DNA from: Sphaerosporella brunnea | Taxonomy: Eukaryota > Ascomycota > Pezizomycetes > Pezizales > Pyronemataceae | Reading direction: 5' to 3' | Length of the DNA: 64,000 nucleotides | NCBI GenBank assembly: GCA_008704415.1 | Contig: VXIS01000248.1 | Coordinates: forward strand, 1-64,000 | Part shown: one piece after another, positions 10,576-21,024 of the stretch | Layout: every line of letters starts with the position of its first letter | Position numbering within the stretch: position 1 is the stretch's first letter | The notes under the pieces: generated by a model | What the model saw: only the letters and a program-made list of their open reading frames with translations | What the model was told of the DNA's origin: nothing | Database searches by the model: none | Position numbers and translations under genes: made by a program

Positions 10576-11672
10576 TTACAATTCGTCGTCATCAGTTTCG
10601 TCAGCAGCAGCATCGTAAGTAGCAGTAGGAGCGGGTGTGGGCGCTTTTTCCTCCCTTGCAGGAAGGGTCGCTGGAGAGTTTGATACCGCAGCGGAAGCGT
10701 TCCTCCACTGGATTGGTTTTCGGATCGGCGGGAGCTCGTCCTCATCCTCTGTGTCCCGCTGCTCGCTCACCTGCGCTTCATTCTCCGAGTCGGAGGCCGT
10801 GGCGTCGTCGTCGTCGTCGTCGGCTGCTGCTGCTGGGGCCGGTGCTTTTGGGGGAGGCTTGCTTGATCCCGCACGTGTGGCGCGCTTGGGTGGCTCGTCG
10901 ATCTCCATCTTCTTTGATGGGCCGAAATCCGAGTCTTCGGAGTCGCTGGGTGGTCGCACGGGCTTTCGCTTACGTACCGGCCGAGCTGGGCCGGGACAGG
11001 CTTTGCGGTCACCTTACGCCGGCCCTTTGGTGGGGCTGGTTCGGGCTCCGGAGTGGGCTCGGGTAAGGCTTGAGCTTCGGGTGCTGGGATGGGTCAGATA
11101 AGGCTCGGGAGGGAAGGGCGCGGGGGTGACACCTTTCCGCTCATTGGCTTGCTCGAGTTGGCGGCCTAGTTCGCGAATCTTGGCTTTTTTGGTATTCAGA
11201 AGCTCTTTGAACTTCACCAGGAGGAGATCTTCGTGCTCTTTTTGAGGGCTGTGAGAGTCTCGATCTTAGATGTCAAGTCGCGGATTATGTCGTCTTTTTC
11301 ACGCATTTCAGAGGCGTGTTTGGAGAGTTTGGACTGTGCATCGTTAGCCGGCGTGTAGAGTAGAGTGCCGGATTGTGAACGTGGCACGGCGCGACAGATG
11401 TGTTGTCTGGCACAGTGATTCTGCATGCACAGGTTGATGCAAAAGGCAGACTCACCCTCATAGCATCCAACTCCTCGCATGCTTCTCTGGCCCAGGTGAA
11501 CACATCGAGCTCGATTTCCTCCTTATCGGCGATAGGGATGCTTAGAATGGGTTGCTTGACTTTCCCAAAATTTCTCCGTATGCGCAGCTTCAGACGCGAT
11601 CGCATCAGCATTCCGTAAGACCGGGTCTTTTTCCGAACGACAACGAGAACTAACCTTGAAGGCCGCATCTCC
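10576..11672 (-). pseudogene. XRCC4: XRCC4 left-arm copy, cut and frameshifted
   Basis: This is the mirror of the XRCC4 fragment at 11683-12780. Exons by mirror are 10576-11083, 11133-11333 and 11456-11672. Relative to the right arm it lacks one G near 11000 (GCTGGGCC against GCTGGGGCC) and one T near 11230 (five against six). Both shift the frame. The 5' end is removed by the palindrome centre. The homopolymer nature of both lesions suggests sequence error rather than evolution. Confidence 0.75.
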
Positions 11673-11681
11673 AAGTGTTGG
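11673..11681. other. Palindrome centre (9-nt spacer)
   Basis: The spacer AAGTGTTGG separates the two arms; the flanks read GCATCTCC and GGAGATGC. CCAA at 11671-11674 can also pair with TTGG at 11678-11681, leaving a GTG loop, so the join has almost no unpaired sequence. The centre lies inside the XRCC4 coding region, so each arm carries only the 3' part of that gene. Such a tight join fits a fold-back molecule or a missed hairpin adapter; a short-inverted-repeat-primed duplication is the biological alternative. Confidence 0.95.
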
Positions 11682-11682
11682 G

Positions 11683-12780
11683 GAGATGCGGCCTTCAAGG
11701 TTAGTTCTCGTTGTCGTTCGGAAAAAGACCCGGTCTTACGGAATGCTGATGCGATCGCGTCTGAAGCTGCGCATACGGAGAAATTTTGGGAAAGTCAAGC
11801 AACCCATTCTAAGCATCCCTATCGCCGATAAGGAGGAAATCGAGCTCGATGTGTTCACCTGGGCCAGAGAAGCATGCGAGGAGTTGGATGCTATGAGGGT
11901 GAGTCTGCCTTTTGCATCAACCTGTGCATGCAGAATCACTGTGCCAGACAACACATCTGTCGCGCCGTGCCACGTTCACAATCCGGCACTCTACTCTACA
12001 CGCCGGCTAACGATGCACAGTCCAAACTCTCCAAACACGCCTCTGAAATGCGTGAAAAAGACGACATAATCCGCGACTTGACATCTAAGATCGAGACTCT
12101 CACAGCCCTCAAAAAAGAGCACGAAGATCTCCTCCTGGTGAAGTTCAAAGAGCTTCTGAATACCAAAAAAGCCAAGATTCGCGAACTAGGCCGCCAACTC
12201 GAGCAAGCCAATGAGCGGAAAGGTGTCACCCCCGCGCCCTTCCCTCCCGAGCCTTATCTGACCCATCCCAGCACCCGAAGCTCAAGCCTTACCCGAGCCC
12301 ACTCCGGAGCCCGAACCAGCCCCACCAAAGGGCCGGCGTAAGGTGACCGCAAAGCCTGTCCCGGCCCCAGCTCGGCCGGTACGTAAGCGAAAGCCCGTGC
12401 GACCACCCAGCGACTCCGAAGACTCGGATTTCGGCCCATCAAAGAAGATGGAGATCGACGAGCCACCCAAGCGCGCCACACGTGCGGGATCAAGCAAGCC
12501 TCCCCCAAAAGCACCGGCCCCAGCAGCAGCAGCCGACGACGACGACGACGACGCCACGGCCTCCGACTCGGAGAATGAAGCGCAGGTGAGCGAGCAGCGG
12601 GACACAGAGGATGAGGACGAGCTCCCGCCGATCCGAAAACCAATCCAGTGGAGGAACGCTTCCGCTGCGGTATCAAACTCTCCAGCGACCCTTCCTGCAA
12701 GGGAGGAAAAAGCGCCCACACCCGCTCCTACTGCTACTTACGATGCTGCTGCTGACGAAACTGATGACGACGAATTGTAA
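11683..12780 (+). CDS. XRCC4: XRCC4-like NHEJ factor, N-terminus missing
   Basis: Exons are <11683-11898, 12021-12222 and 12272-12780; 308 residues remain in frame. Xrcc4 (yeast Lif1) scaffolds DNA ligase IV in non-homologous end joining. What is seen: the end of the head domain with EEIELDVFTWAREACEEL, a coiled coil (SKLSKHASEMREKDDIIRDL through HEDLLLVKFKELLNTKKAK), then a basic/acidic tail with PSDSEDSDFGPSKKMEIDE and DDDDDDATASDSE as in other fungal Xrcc4 proteins. The head domain's first part is absent because the palindrome centre lies just upstream; no start codon can be trusted (an in-frame ATG at 11656 reads across the spacer). Intron 12223-12271 and intron 11899-12020 have GT-AG ends. 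Confidence 0.75.
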
Positions 12781-14124
12781 CCGTAACAGCAGTTGCTATG
12801 ATTTGTGCAAGGGTGTTTTTTTTTTTGTATACTTGCTTTTCAAAATGGAATCGCGATCTGGGCTGAGCCAGTGGTCGCAGTCGTGGCTGGTCTCAGATTA
12901 TTGGACCCACTGGTGTTTGCATGTTCATACCTATCTACCTCTGTAGTTCTGCTGCTACCGATAATGTAAAACACCAACCAACCTAAAAAAACCTAACCTA
13001 ACATATGACGTGACGTGATCCGCTTATCTTGTTGTGACATGCCCAGCTGAAGGAAGGAAGGAAGGAAGGAAGGGGTGGGAGGTTGACGTCTTTCAGGTTT
13101 CCTTTTGGCAGATCAGATCAGATTATCCCTTACTCTAGAATCTGGGGTAAAGTAAAGTAGTGTACGGCGGGCCAACCGCGAGCATTCAATATTCAATTCA
13201 CTTCCCGTGACCTCCCGTGATAGTGATATCATTGGGGGGGGTGGGGGGGGTGAACAATTGCCCCATGGATATGCACATATCACCCACCGCTTGCGCCCAG
13301 CACACTTCTTCTCCCTCCTTTGTGCGGCCTTTGTGCGGTTGCCCCCTGGGGTGACACTTCATGATGTTGCAAGTAGAAGTACATGCAAGCACTACCTCTC
13401 ACTCGCCCATCAAACACAAAATTCAAACCACCTCTCACGGTTCCAACATGTTCCAAACTTCACAAATTGCAAGACAGCAGCAGCGCGCCACATCGATATC
13501 AGCACCCAATCCGAGCCATCGAATATAACCATAAAGTATATACAGCCGCTCTTCCATCTTCCCAAATCACCCCTCCTTCCTCGCGGGGGCCCATTTTTCC
13601 TCTTTCCCTCCGCCAAAGCAGCCACCAAAAATTACTCCACCCCAAGAAAGCCCCCATATGGAAAAAGGAAAAAAAGCAAAAAGCAAAAATTCGTGATCCA
13701 CAAAACACAAAGCAAGCACAGCACCATAACACCGCCCACGCGCAAAGCAACAAACAAAGAAAAAAGAGACTTGGGATAACGCAGTGAATAAACGGACCTG
13801 TCAAGTAAAAGGTCATAAAAAAGAGAAAAAAAAACGTATGTCACACCCGTAATAATCAGACGAAAAACAAAAAAAACAAAAAAAACAAAAAAAAAAAAAA
13901 AAAAAAAAAAACAGATATTCCACCGCTACGCCTCAAAGAAAAACATGACAAAAGAGAAAATCGTGGAAGCAAGATCTTACGCAATCAACACATATTCCTC
14001 ATGAAAAACGAGAAAAAGCACAATCAAACGCTAAGGTAGTCAAATAGCGAATACAGATCAAGTGATAAAAACATAACAGAATATTTGGTAGGTGGTATAA
14101 TGCCAAACAAACAAACTGGGAGGG
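12781..14124. other. Convergent 3' flanks (right arm), no gene seen
   Basis: This is the mirror of 9234-10575 with the same A/T-runs and GGAA tetranucleotide run. No protein domain was recognised in either strand. Confidence 0.5.
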
Positions 14125-16516
14125 CTAAAGCCACTCCCCCAGCTTACTCTTATACTTCACCTTATTCTCAACCGCCCACTCCTCCAGGAACCTCCGTCCG
14201 AAATTGAGGCCTTCGAGCGGCGTCGAATTCCTGTGCAGCGGCAGCTGGAAAGGCGTTTTGTACTTGCCGACCGCTTTCGGCAATGTTGGCTGCGGGTCGA
14301 TCCACTTGGCGCTCCGCGCGCCGTACGTCTCGGGGAATTTCTGGCGGATGTCGTCGTAAGTGAGATATTTGGTGCCCTCGAGCCAGCATTGCTTCAAATC
14401 GAAAGAGTCATTGACGATACGTGATTTGAGAGTCAGATATCTGTCCCTGTTACCGCCGCCCGAGTTGGTGCTGTCCGGGGTCGGCGCTTTCGACGAGCTC
14501 TCCGGAAGACTGGCTTTGCTGAACACGCCGACGTCGACATCGAAAAGGTGCTGACGCACTAAGGCTTCCATTTGCTTGCTGCAGCTAGTTAGCGGGGGTT
14601 ACTCTATCCGGTAGTATTTCGGGAGAGCGCCGCACCAGAAGCCATATAGTTCCATCGCGTTCAGCGCTTTGGCCTTGTCCGAGACGAAACGCGATAGCGG
14701 CATAAATGTCCGCCACATATTAGTGTCGGGAGCGCGTTCGGCAAGCGCCCTGGAACGGTCCGACAGCACAAATGCAAGGATGAAGCAGAGCGTGGAATCG
14801 GCCGCCACAACCAGTGCTCTGCGCACATCCTTCGGATCCTGCACCGGAGCTCTGAACACGGCATCCGCTTCGTGTTTGGTAGCTTTCCCCAATGCCGAAA
14901 ACCTGTCAATCATATGAGCCATACGCCGGCTTGCTTCTACGCGGTTACTTCCTCACCTTTCGTAATCTGCCAGAAATTGTGAACTTGCCGGGGTTCCCCT
15001 GGCAATACTGCCGTTCCTCTCATCACGATTGGTGGCTGGTGTGATCGCCGCTCCACCGCTAAGTTCCGGTCTCTTTCCCGCGATCGCACCGTTCCCCTTC
15101 TTGGGCGGCGGAGTCACGACATCCCTATCTTTTTCTTTGGACGGTGCCTTGAGCGCCGGTGACCTGGCTGCGCTGGCCGGTTTCGAGACATTGAGAGACG
15201 GCGGAGGCACTGCCTTGGGTTTTGTGGAACCGGTTTCCTCCTGGGTTTGACGTGAGCGCTTGTTAAGCGAGATCTTGCAAAGGCTCTGGAAATGGTGCAA
15301 CCGCTTCCTAAACCGAAGCTTGACAATCCTTGATTTAGGCGCTGCAGAAGCTGGTGGATGTTTTGTGGATGTTCCTAAGGCCTTTGAAGGCCTCGGGGAA
15401 GAGGGACTCGTCGGCCGCTTCCCGGCTGTCTTAGGGGCTGTGGCCTTCTTGGGGAGGGTTTTTCCTGGTGACGAAGTAGCGAGCGGCGATCGCACCGAGT
15501 AGCTTGGCGTGGCGGCCGAGAGAGCGGAAGGCTTCTTGCCTGCTGTTTTGGATGCCGACTTTTCGACTCCGTTGGGTGTGCCCTTGTCGCGACTCGGCTT
15601 CGCCGCGACCACCTCATCATCCAGATTATCATCCGCCGCCAGCGCATCTTCGATAGCCTTCGGCAAAGTAGGGCTTAGCATTGGAGGCAGTTCAAGGAGT
15701 TTAGGCGGTGGTGTGCGTCGGGATGAAGATGATGGCGCGGGACTGCGCGCGCGAGGAGGCGGCGGCGGCGGTGGGGGAGGCGGGCTTCGCCGAGAAGGGG
15801 GCGGAGGCGGGAGTCTCGACGGCGGAGGTGGTGAGACCCGTTGCCGCTTGACGGGCCGTGATACATCTGGAGTCGGTACTTTGGACGAAGGTTTCGAGTC
15901 TTCTGGCGGAGGAAGGTCGGCAGTCCTGCGCGTAGACAAAGGAATGCATTAGCTCAAGATGACAGAGAATGACCCAACTACGGGCTTGCAAAGCTTTCCC
16001 GTACCTCTTTACCGGAATTGAAGCCTTTGACACCCGTGATCGATCAAACAAAGAGGCCGAATTCAAGCCCGGCTTACTGCTTGAGGTCGCGGTAGGCGTG
16101 TGCGGGACAGATGATTTCGGATGGTGGATCGTCGTGCTCGACTGCGCGCTTCTCGTTGGCGCGTTCGCCGCGTTGTTGGGCGACGTTTCCGAGCTCCGCT
16201 GCTCCAGCTTTTGAGTGGTCCTGCCGGCCATGTACTGGTCGAGTTTAAGTTTTTTCTTCGCGGTGGTGTTCGTGGAGCCGTTTGTTAGCTGTGGCGTCTT
16301 GACTTCGGGCTCCGGGCTCTCGCGCAGGTATTTCCCCGAGTATTCCGGGCGGTCGAGTAGGGTAGTGTACTCGAAGCAGAAACATCGGGTATGTTGATGG
16401 TGCGGACACGGTCGATTGGACTTCTCCATAATCAGCGGTCTCGGGGGAAGGTTGAGCTTTTGAAAGCGGACGCCTATCTCGTCGTTATCGACGGCGAGGG
16501 CGACGGTGTTGGCCAT
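14125..16516 (-). CDS. Ebp1/Ell-complex-like nuclear protein (right copy)
   Basis: This copy matches the gene at 6842-9233 codon for codon as far as I compared. Exons on the minus strand are 16005-16516, 14957-15925, 14636-14902 and 14125-14578, encoding 733 residues. The last intron (14579-14635 here, 8723-8779 in the left arm) is set by the donor GTGCGG and branch GCTAAC. It joins the reading as ELYGFCKQMEALV, which keeps the C-terminal domain continuous. Since the right arm connects to unique sequence, this is the copy to regard as the real gene. Confidence 0.6.
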
Positions 16517-18694
16517 GGTGAACACGAAGAAGCGGATTCACGGTGGGCAGGTCGTGTCTGAGGTAATTGGGAAGGTGCAGTGCTCCTGGGAAACCCCTAC
16601 CGGGAGCCTTGCTGCGCGATTACCCTCGAAAGAAGGCTGCAAGGCCACTTCGAACAACTGTCGTTGTGTTGGCAGGGCAGCCAGTGAGAGAGGCGGGCTT
16701 TCGCCAACAATAATTGAGGTGTGACGGAAGGGCAGTTACTGGCGCCGATCGAAGAGACTCAACGGGCCTTAGGTGCTAAGTGAGGCTCAGGCGCGGCAGG
16801 TGTTGAGGAGCATGGCCAGCAAAAAGCAGGGTGGGGACTTTTTTTCTCTCTTTCTTTTCTTTCACAGATCGTGCAAGACGTGGGCGATGAATATTGTTGG
16901 TTGGTGGGGGGAGGAGGATGCGTTCGTTGGACGGCAGACAAGGTTGGTGGGTGTTTTTTGTTTGTGTAGCAAAGCGTAGTTGGGTAGCAGCGGAGTTGGT
17001 TGGTTGGTTGTTGCTGGTAAGGCCGGGGGGGGGGAGGGGGGATGAGGCGTTGTGGGTGGTGGGTTGTTGGTCTCGATCGAATATGTGCGACACAGCAGTG
17101 TAAGGTAAGGTAAGGTAAGGTATGTACTTAGAATGTAGAGTAAGGTGTGAAAGCGTAGGATGGATAGATGATTACAGGTAGGGAAGGGACAACAAGAGTA
17201 AGAGGAAAAGGAAGAGGATGAAGCAGAAGCAGAAGCAGAAGAAGAAGAGAAGAAGCAGAAGAGAAGAAGAAGAAGAAGAAGCAAGCCACACGAGCAAAGC
17301 AACCGGGGAGGGAAGCAGCGAATGAGCGGACAGCAGCAACGTGAACAACAACGGACGGATCACGCAACCATAGAAAACGCGAAGTGAAGGCACGGTGGCC
17401 GGAGAAAGGCGGGCAGAGTCGATGGCGTTCGGGGATGAGAGAAAGAGCTCTCTCTCTTTTTTTTTCGAATTATGTGAATTATGTGGATTATGTGAATTAT
17501 GTGAATTATGTGCACTATTTTCCTGCGATGGTGTGACAAGGCCAGCACGGACTGTTGCAGTTACATGCATGTGTGTATGGAGCAGAATGATCGATAGTAC
17601 ATACTTCGTTTTGGGAGGGAGAGACTCCGCGAGAGAGAGAGAGAGAGAGAGGAAGTTGCAGCCACTACAGCCGATAGGGGCCATCTCTCCGGAATAGTTC
17701 TCGCTCGACGAGATGGCTCGCGCTGCCATTCACAGCCAGTCTTCGTCTGCAGCGTTATATCGCATCACCCCCGATGTTTCTCGTGCGGGCTTGGCGAATA
17801 GGCAGTTGTTCGTTTATCGGTTGTTGTCGTCTCCGTCCATTTGCCCCGGAGGCGGGAGGAAGCGGCGGCGGCCGAGGAGGAGGAGGAGGAGGAGGGTGGG
17901 CACAGAAACACCCGCCAAAAACGACCGTCAGCATCCCGACCGACTCAGCAGCCTCAGCTACTATCGAACTGCCTGAGTACTCAGCAATTATAAACAAATC
18001 AGAAAAGCACTACTATACACACTATCCCCCCCCCCCAAACAAGCGACGGTGTGTACATACTGTGCGCCCAATCAGCTAGCTACTGCACTGCAGGCGATAT
18101 GCACGTACCCGTAATGTCTGTCTCATCACCCATCGGTTTGTTTTGCGATGTATTCTACTTGTAGCCGTGTGTAGACCTGCTGAAGTGTGGTGATGGTTGA
18201 TGACCATGAGACACAGTAACGTATGGCAGCCGGTGGGGGCGGCCCGGGCGGGCCGCGCGCGGGCGTGGGTGGAAACATTGTGGCTCACCGGTGCGGCGGC
18301 GCTGGTCAAGGGACGCAACCTCCACCAGTTACACAGAACGTACAAAGCCCCACCCAAACCCAACCCCAACCCCAACCCTAGCCCCGTGACCCAGGTGCAG
18401 GGCCCGTGGCGCACCAGTCCCGTCGCCACGCGCTTTGGCACTCTTCGGTTCCTGAATCCTGAGCACCTCGATCGCGGAAATTTACAGTAGTTGCCGACCT
18501 TCGAGCATATGTACCTTACCCATGACCATAAAAAAGCTCCAGTGAGAAGGGAATTTGGTGTACCCTCCTCAGATCCCAGCCCAGCACCAGCTCAACCTGC
18601 ACAGGGGAAAGCGGCCTTTGACATGAGCTTGAGTATTACAGTTGGCATTGTTGATAGCTGTGATGAACGACTCATCGGCGATCACTCGATGATC
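16517..18694. other. Upstream region of the Ebp1-like gene (right arm)
   Basis: This is the mirror of 4638-6841. It differs by short tracts: the C12 run becomes a single C (near 17168), the C15 run becomes CAC (near 16968), and the TTC-rich tract is altered by one base. The 9-bp repeats (17466-17510) and the CCCCAA tract (18347-18380) are retained. No gene was seen. Confidence 0.5.
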
Positions 18695-19089
18695 TGTAGG
18701 GGTGTCGGTAAATACCATTCACACTCACATTTTAATACCTCTCTGAACTCAATACCGAGCTTGAGGCAAATCCACACTGAAAAAAAAACAAATGTTATGC
18801 CGAGGCTCATGAATCGCGCTTTTTTTTTTTTTTTTTGGACTTTTCTCAACGTCCGGGCTCCCACCAGTGGAAAAACGAACGCTCCGAAGGAAACAGAGTT
18901 GGAAAGTGTGTGAAGAAGCCCGAAGGAAGGGTGTTATTTCTTCCCCAAAAAATTAAGAGCGTTGCCTGCAAGTCCCCACACGGGCCGCGGTACTATTTGA
19001 AATACCGGCTACGAGCTGCCTCCGGGTTTGTGCAGTGGCACTTTCGTATATTGCGTACCAGAAAACTACCTAATCGAACCGTTTTTATC
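18695..19089. repeat. Degenerate dispersed repeat, copy 2
   Basis: This is the mirror of 4243-4637 in the right arm and shares its landmarks. The third, diverged copy is at 27675-28148. Confidence 0.7.
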
Positions 19090-19501
19090 GACCCCGAAGG
19101 ATCTGCCACCACCAGATGAACCTTTCGACCTGGTAAAAAAAAAGTGGGTAGTCTCAACAGCTGGTCCCGGCCAGGCGGAGGATTTTTATTATATGTACCT
19201 TATGCCGTGGCCGCAAGAGGCCGAATGCAATATGAAGAAAACAAAAAAAAAAACCCCGAATCCTTCCAATAGAACACCTCCCTACAAATCGGGGGGCCCT
19301 TCCAAAAACCACGAGCCCGAAGAAGAAGAAGAAGATTTCCGTGGTACCGAGATAGATATGATTGGTACTCTATATATATATTCCGCCAGGACATTTCCGC
19401 TGCCCGGTTGTTGACATCTTGAAGCCATCATTTCACCGGCTTGACAGAGATCTCAAAAGCCCGCTGGCCATGGCGGGAGGGCTGTTAGAAGTCCAATTTT
19501 T
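19090..19501. other. Intergenic (right arm), no gene seen
   Basis: This is the mirror of 3831-4242, with a GAA run near 19320. No convincing coding region is present. Confidence 0.4.
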
Positions 19502-20022
19502 CCTAGCCAACGCAATCTCTCAACGACCCCTCGTACCTTCTTCTTCGCCCTCCAAACTCTCATCCCCCCCAATCCCGGCCTCATAACCGCATTCAACATA
19601 TCCTCATCGACCCTGAGGTTACACCTAACCACCGGCATGATACAAATCTCCGACTCTAGCGATTTCCCTCCTGGTAGTCGGGGGGGGGGACAAAATCCTT
19701 TTTTTTTTTTTTTTTTTTGATAGAATAGATGGCCGCACTTGCCTCTTCCTCCAAGCGTTGTAATGGAATCCCCCCCTCTCAGCCGGAGCAGTAGTAGTAG
19801 TAGTAGCCTTCTTAGCAATCCACACGTAGCCATTAACACCCCCAAGACGACCCCGACCTCGGTGCCACCATTAGCAGTAGCCCAGGGAAACGACCTGGCT
19901 CCTCGCGCGCTAGATTCCGGGGGAAGAAACACACGGAACCAGGTAGCCATTCCGCAGCTCATCGGTTTACACAGGATACCGCCGGGTTTATAACGGAGGA
20001 GAGAAAGGAGTGCACTGGTTCG
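19502..20022 (-). pseudogene. RRP4: Decayed RRP4 exosome-subunit relic (right arm)
   Basis: This is the mirror of 3310-3830. It carries the same Rrp4-type peptide blocks (PGGIL, TANGGTEVGVVLGV, NGYVWIAKK, EEEASAAIYS, TTRREIARV, LRVDEDML) in shifting frames with the same internal loss. Because both arms agree, the decay is unlikely to be a random read error, although some breaks coincide with G, C or A homopolymers. Confidence 0.55.
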
Positions 20023-20844
20023 CACGCTGCACGCACACAACTCACGTGCACATCCCCCTGCGGACGACGACATATGGGGATATCGATCGCCATCTGCATC
20101 TTCTTCTTCCAGAGTGCTCGGACATAGATAAGTGGCGCCGCCGCTTGGCGCGTCTATAACGCTTCCCCAGGTTTCCAACTGCACTGGAACTGCATGTAGA
20201 TTTTGCTAGACCCGGTGGTGCCATGCATAGACACACGGAAATAAGCTGTCTCGGAGGTCATGATCATTTCCAGATAACTCGCTGTGTACTGGTTAGTACG
20301 GGGATTAAAGTACGACAACCTCAAAACAAGAGGAAGGGGCCACCCGCTCCGCGACGTCCAAGCAAGTGAAAAGAAAGGCCGCTATGCCGCTCCATGTTAT
20401 TCTTTTTTCACGCAGTTCTTCACTGGAAAGTTGCCCGACTCTTCTTGGTCGGTCACTGGGGACCGTGTATCTTAGGACTGTGGAAAGACGGCACTCCTTC
20501 CTCAGTGCAAATACTTCGTTCGCGTTACACGCCACCAATATGCAGCGCCGGCATTGTCATGCTTTAATCTAGGTAGTCTCAGTCAAATGGGAAACACTCC
20601 CATCAAGATGTAGACATCGGTGCACCCGCCGTTTATACGATCTCCACTCATAGCCATAGTGTTCCAAGGCAAGTCAATTCCTCAAAGCCACGTCGTGGCG
20701 GTGCCTCCCAATGCAACCCATTCCAGCCCATTTACAGCAGACATTCAAAAACCGCAGCAACTACAAACGCAGAAAAATCAAAGTGAAAGAACTTCAAAGA
20801 AGCATCCCAATATCGCCCATTTTGTCGCACTTACAAACAGCCCG

Positions 20845-20878
<34 letters not shown>

Positions 20879-21024
20879 CCATAGATGAAAAGAAGAAGAT
20901 AAGTCAAAGGGTGTTTTATACAATAACAGCAGATGCATAAAATCAATTCCCCCGGATTTTCCAAGGCAAACGCAAGGCAGCTTTTTGATAGAACAAAGGA
21001 GAGGTGGTATCATTGTCTAGTCAA
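20023..21024. other. ILV2 3' flank (right arm), no gene seen
   Basis: This is the mirror of 2308-3309, including the A-run at about 20845-20875. No gene was recognised. Confidence 0.5.

Larger units (their letters stand above)
1..11672. repeat. Left arm of 23.3-kb palindrome
   Basis: This arm is the reverse complement of 11682-23330. Paired positions sum to 23331 at the outer edge and 23354 at the centre, so the left arm is 23 nt longer. The differences I could find are indels in homopolymers or microsatellites: an extra T near 1757, C-runs near 6165 and 6380, a TTC tract near 6085, a lost G near 11000 and a lost T near 11230. The arm begins at the window edge, so its outer end cannot be seen. 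It carries ILV2 (cut), the RRP4 relic, a dispersed repeat, the Ebp1-like gene and XRCC4 (cut). Its frameshifted copies of otherwise intact genes suggest it is the less accurate, probably artefactual, arm. Confidence 0.97.
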
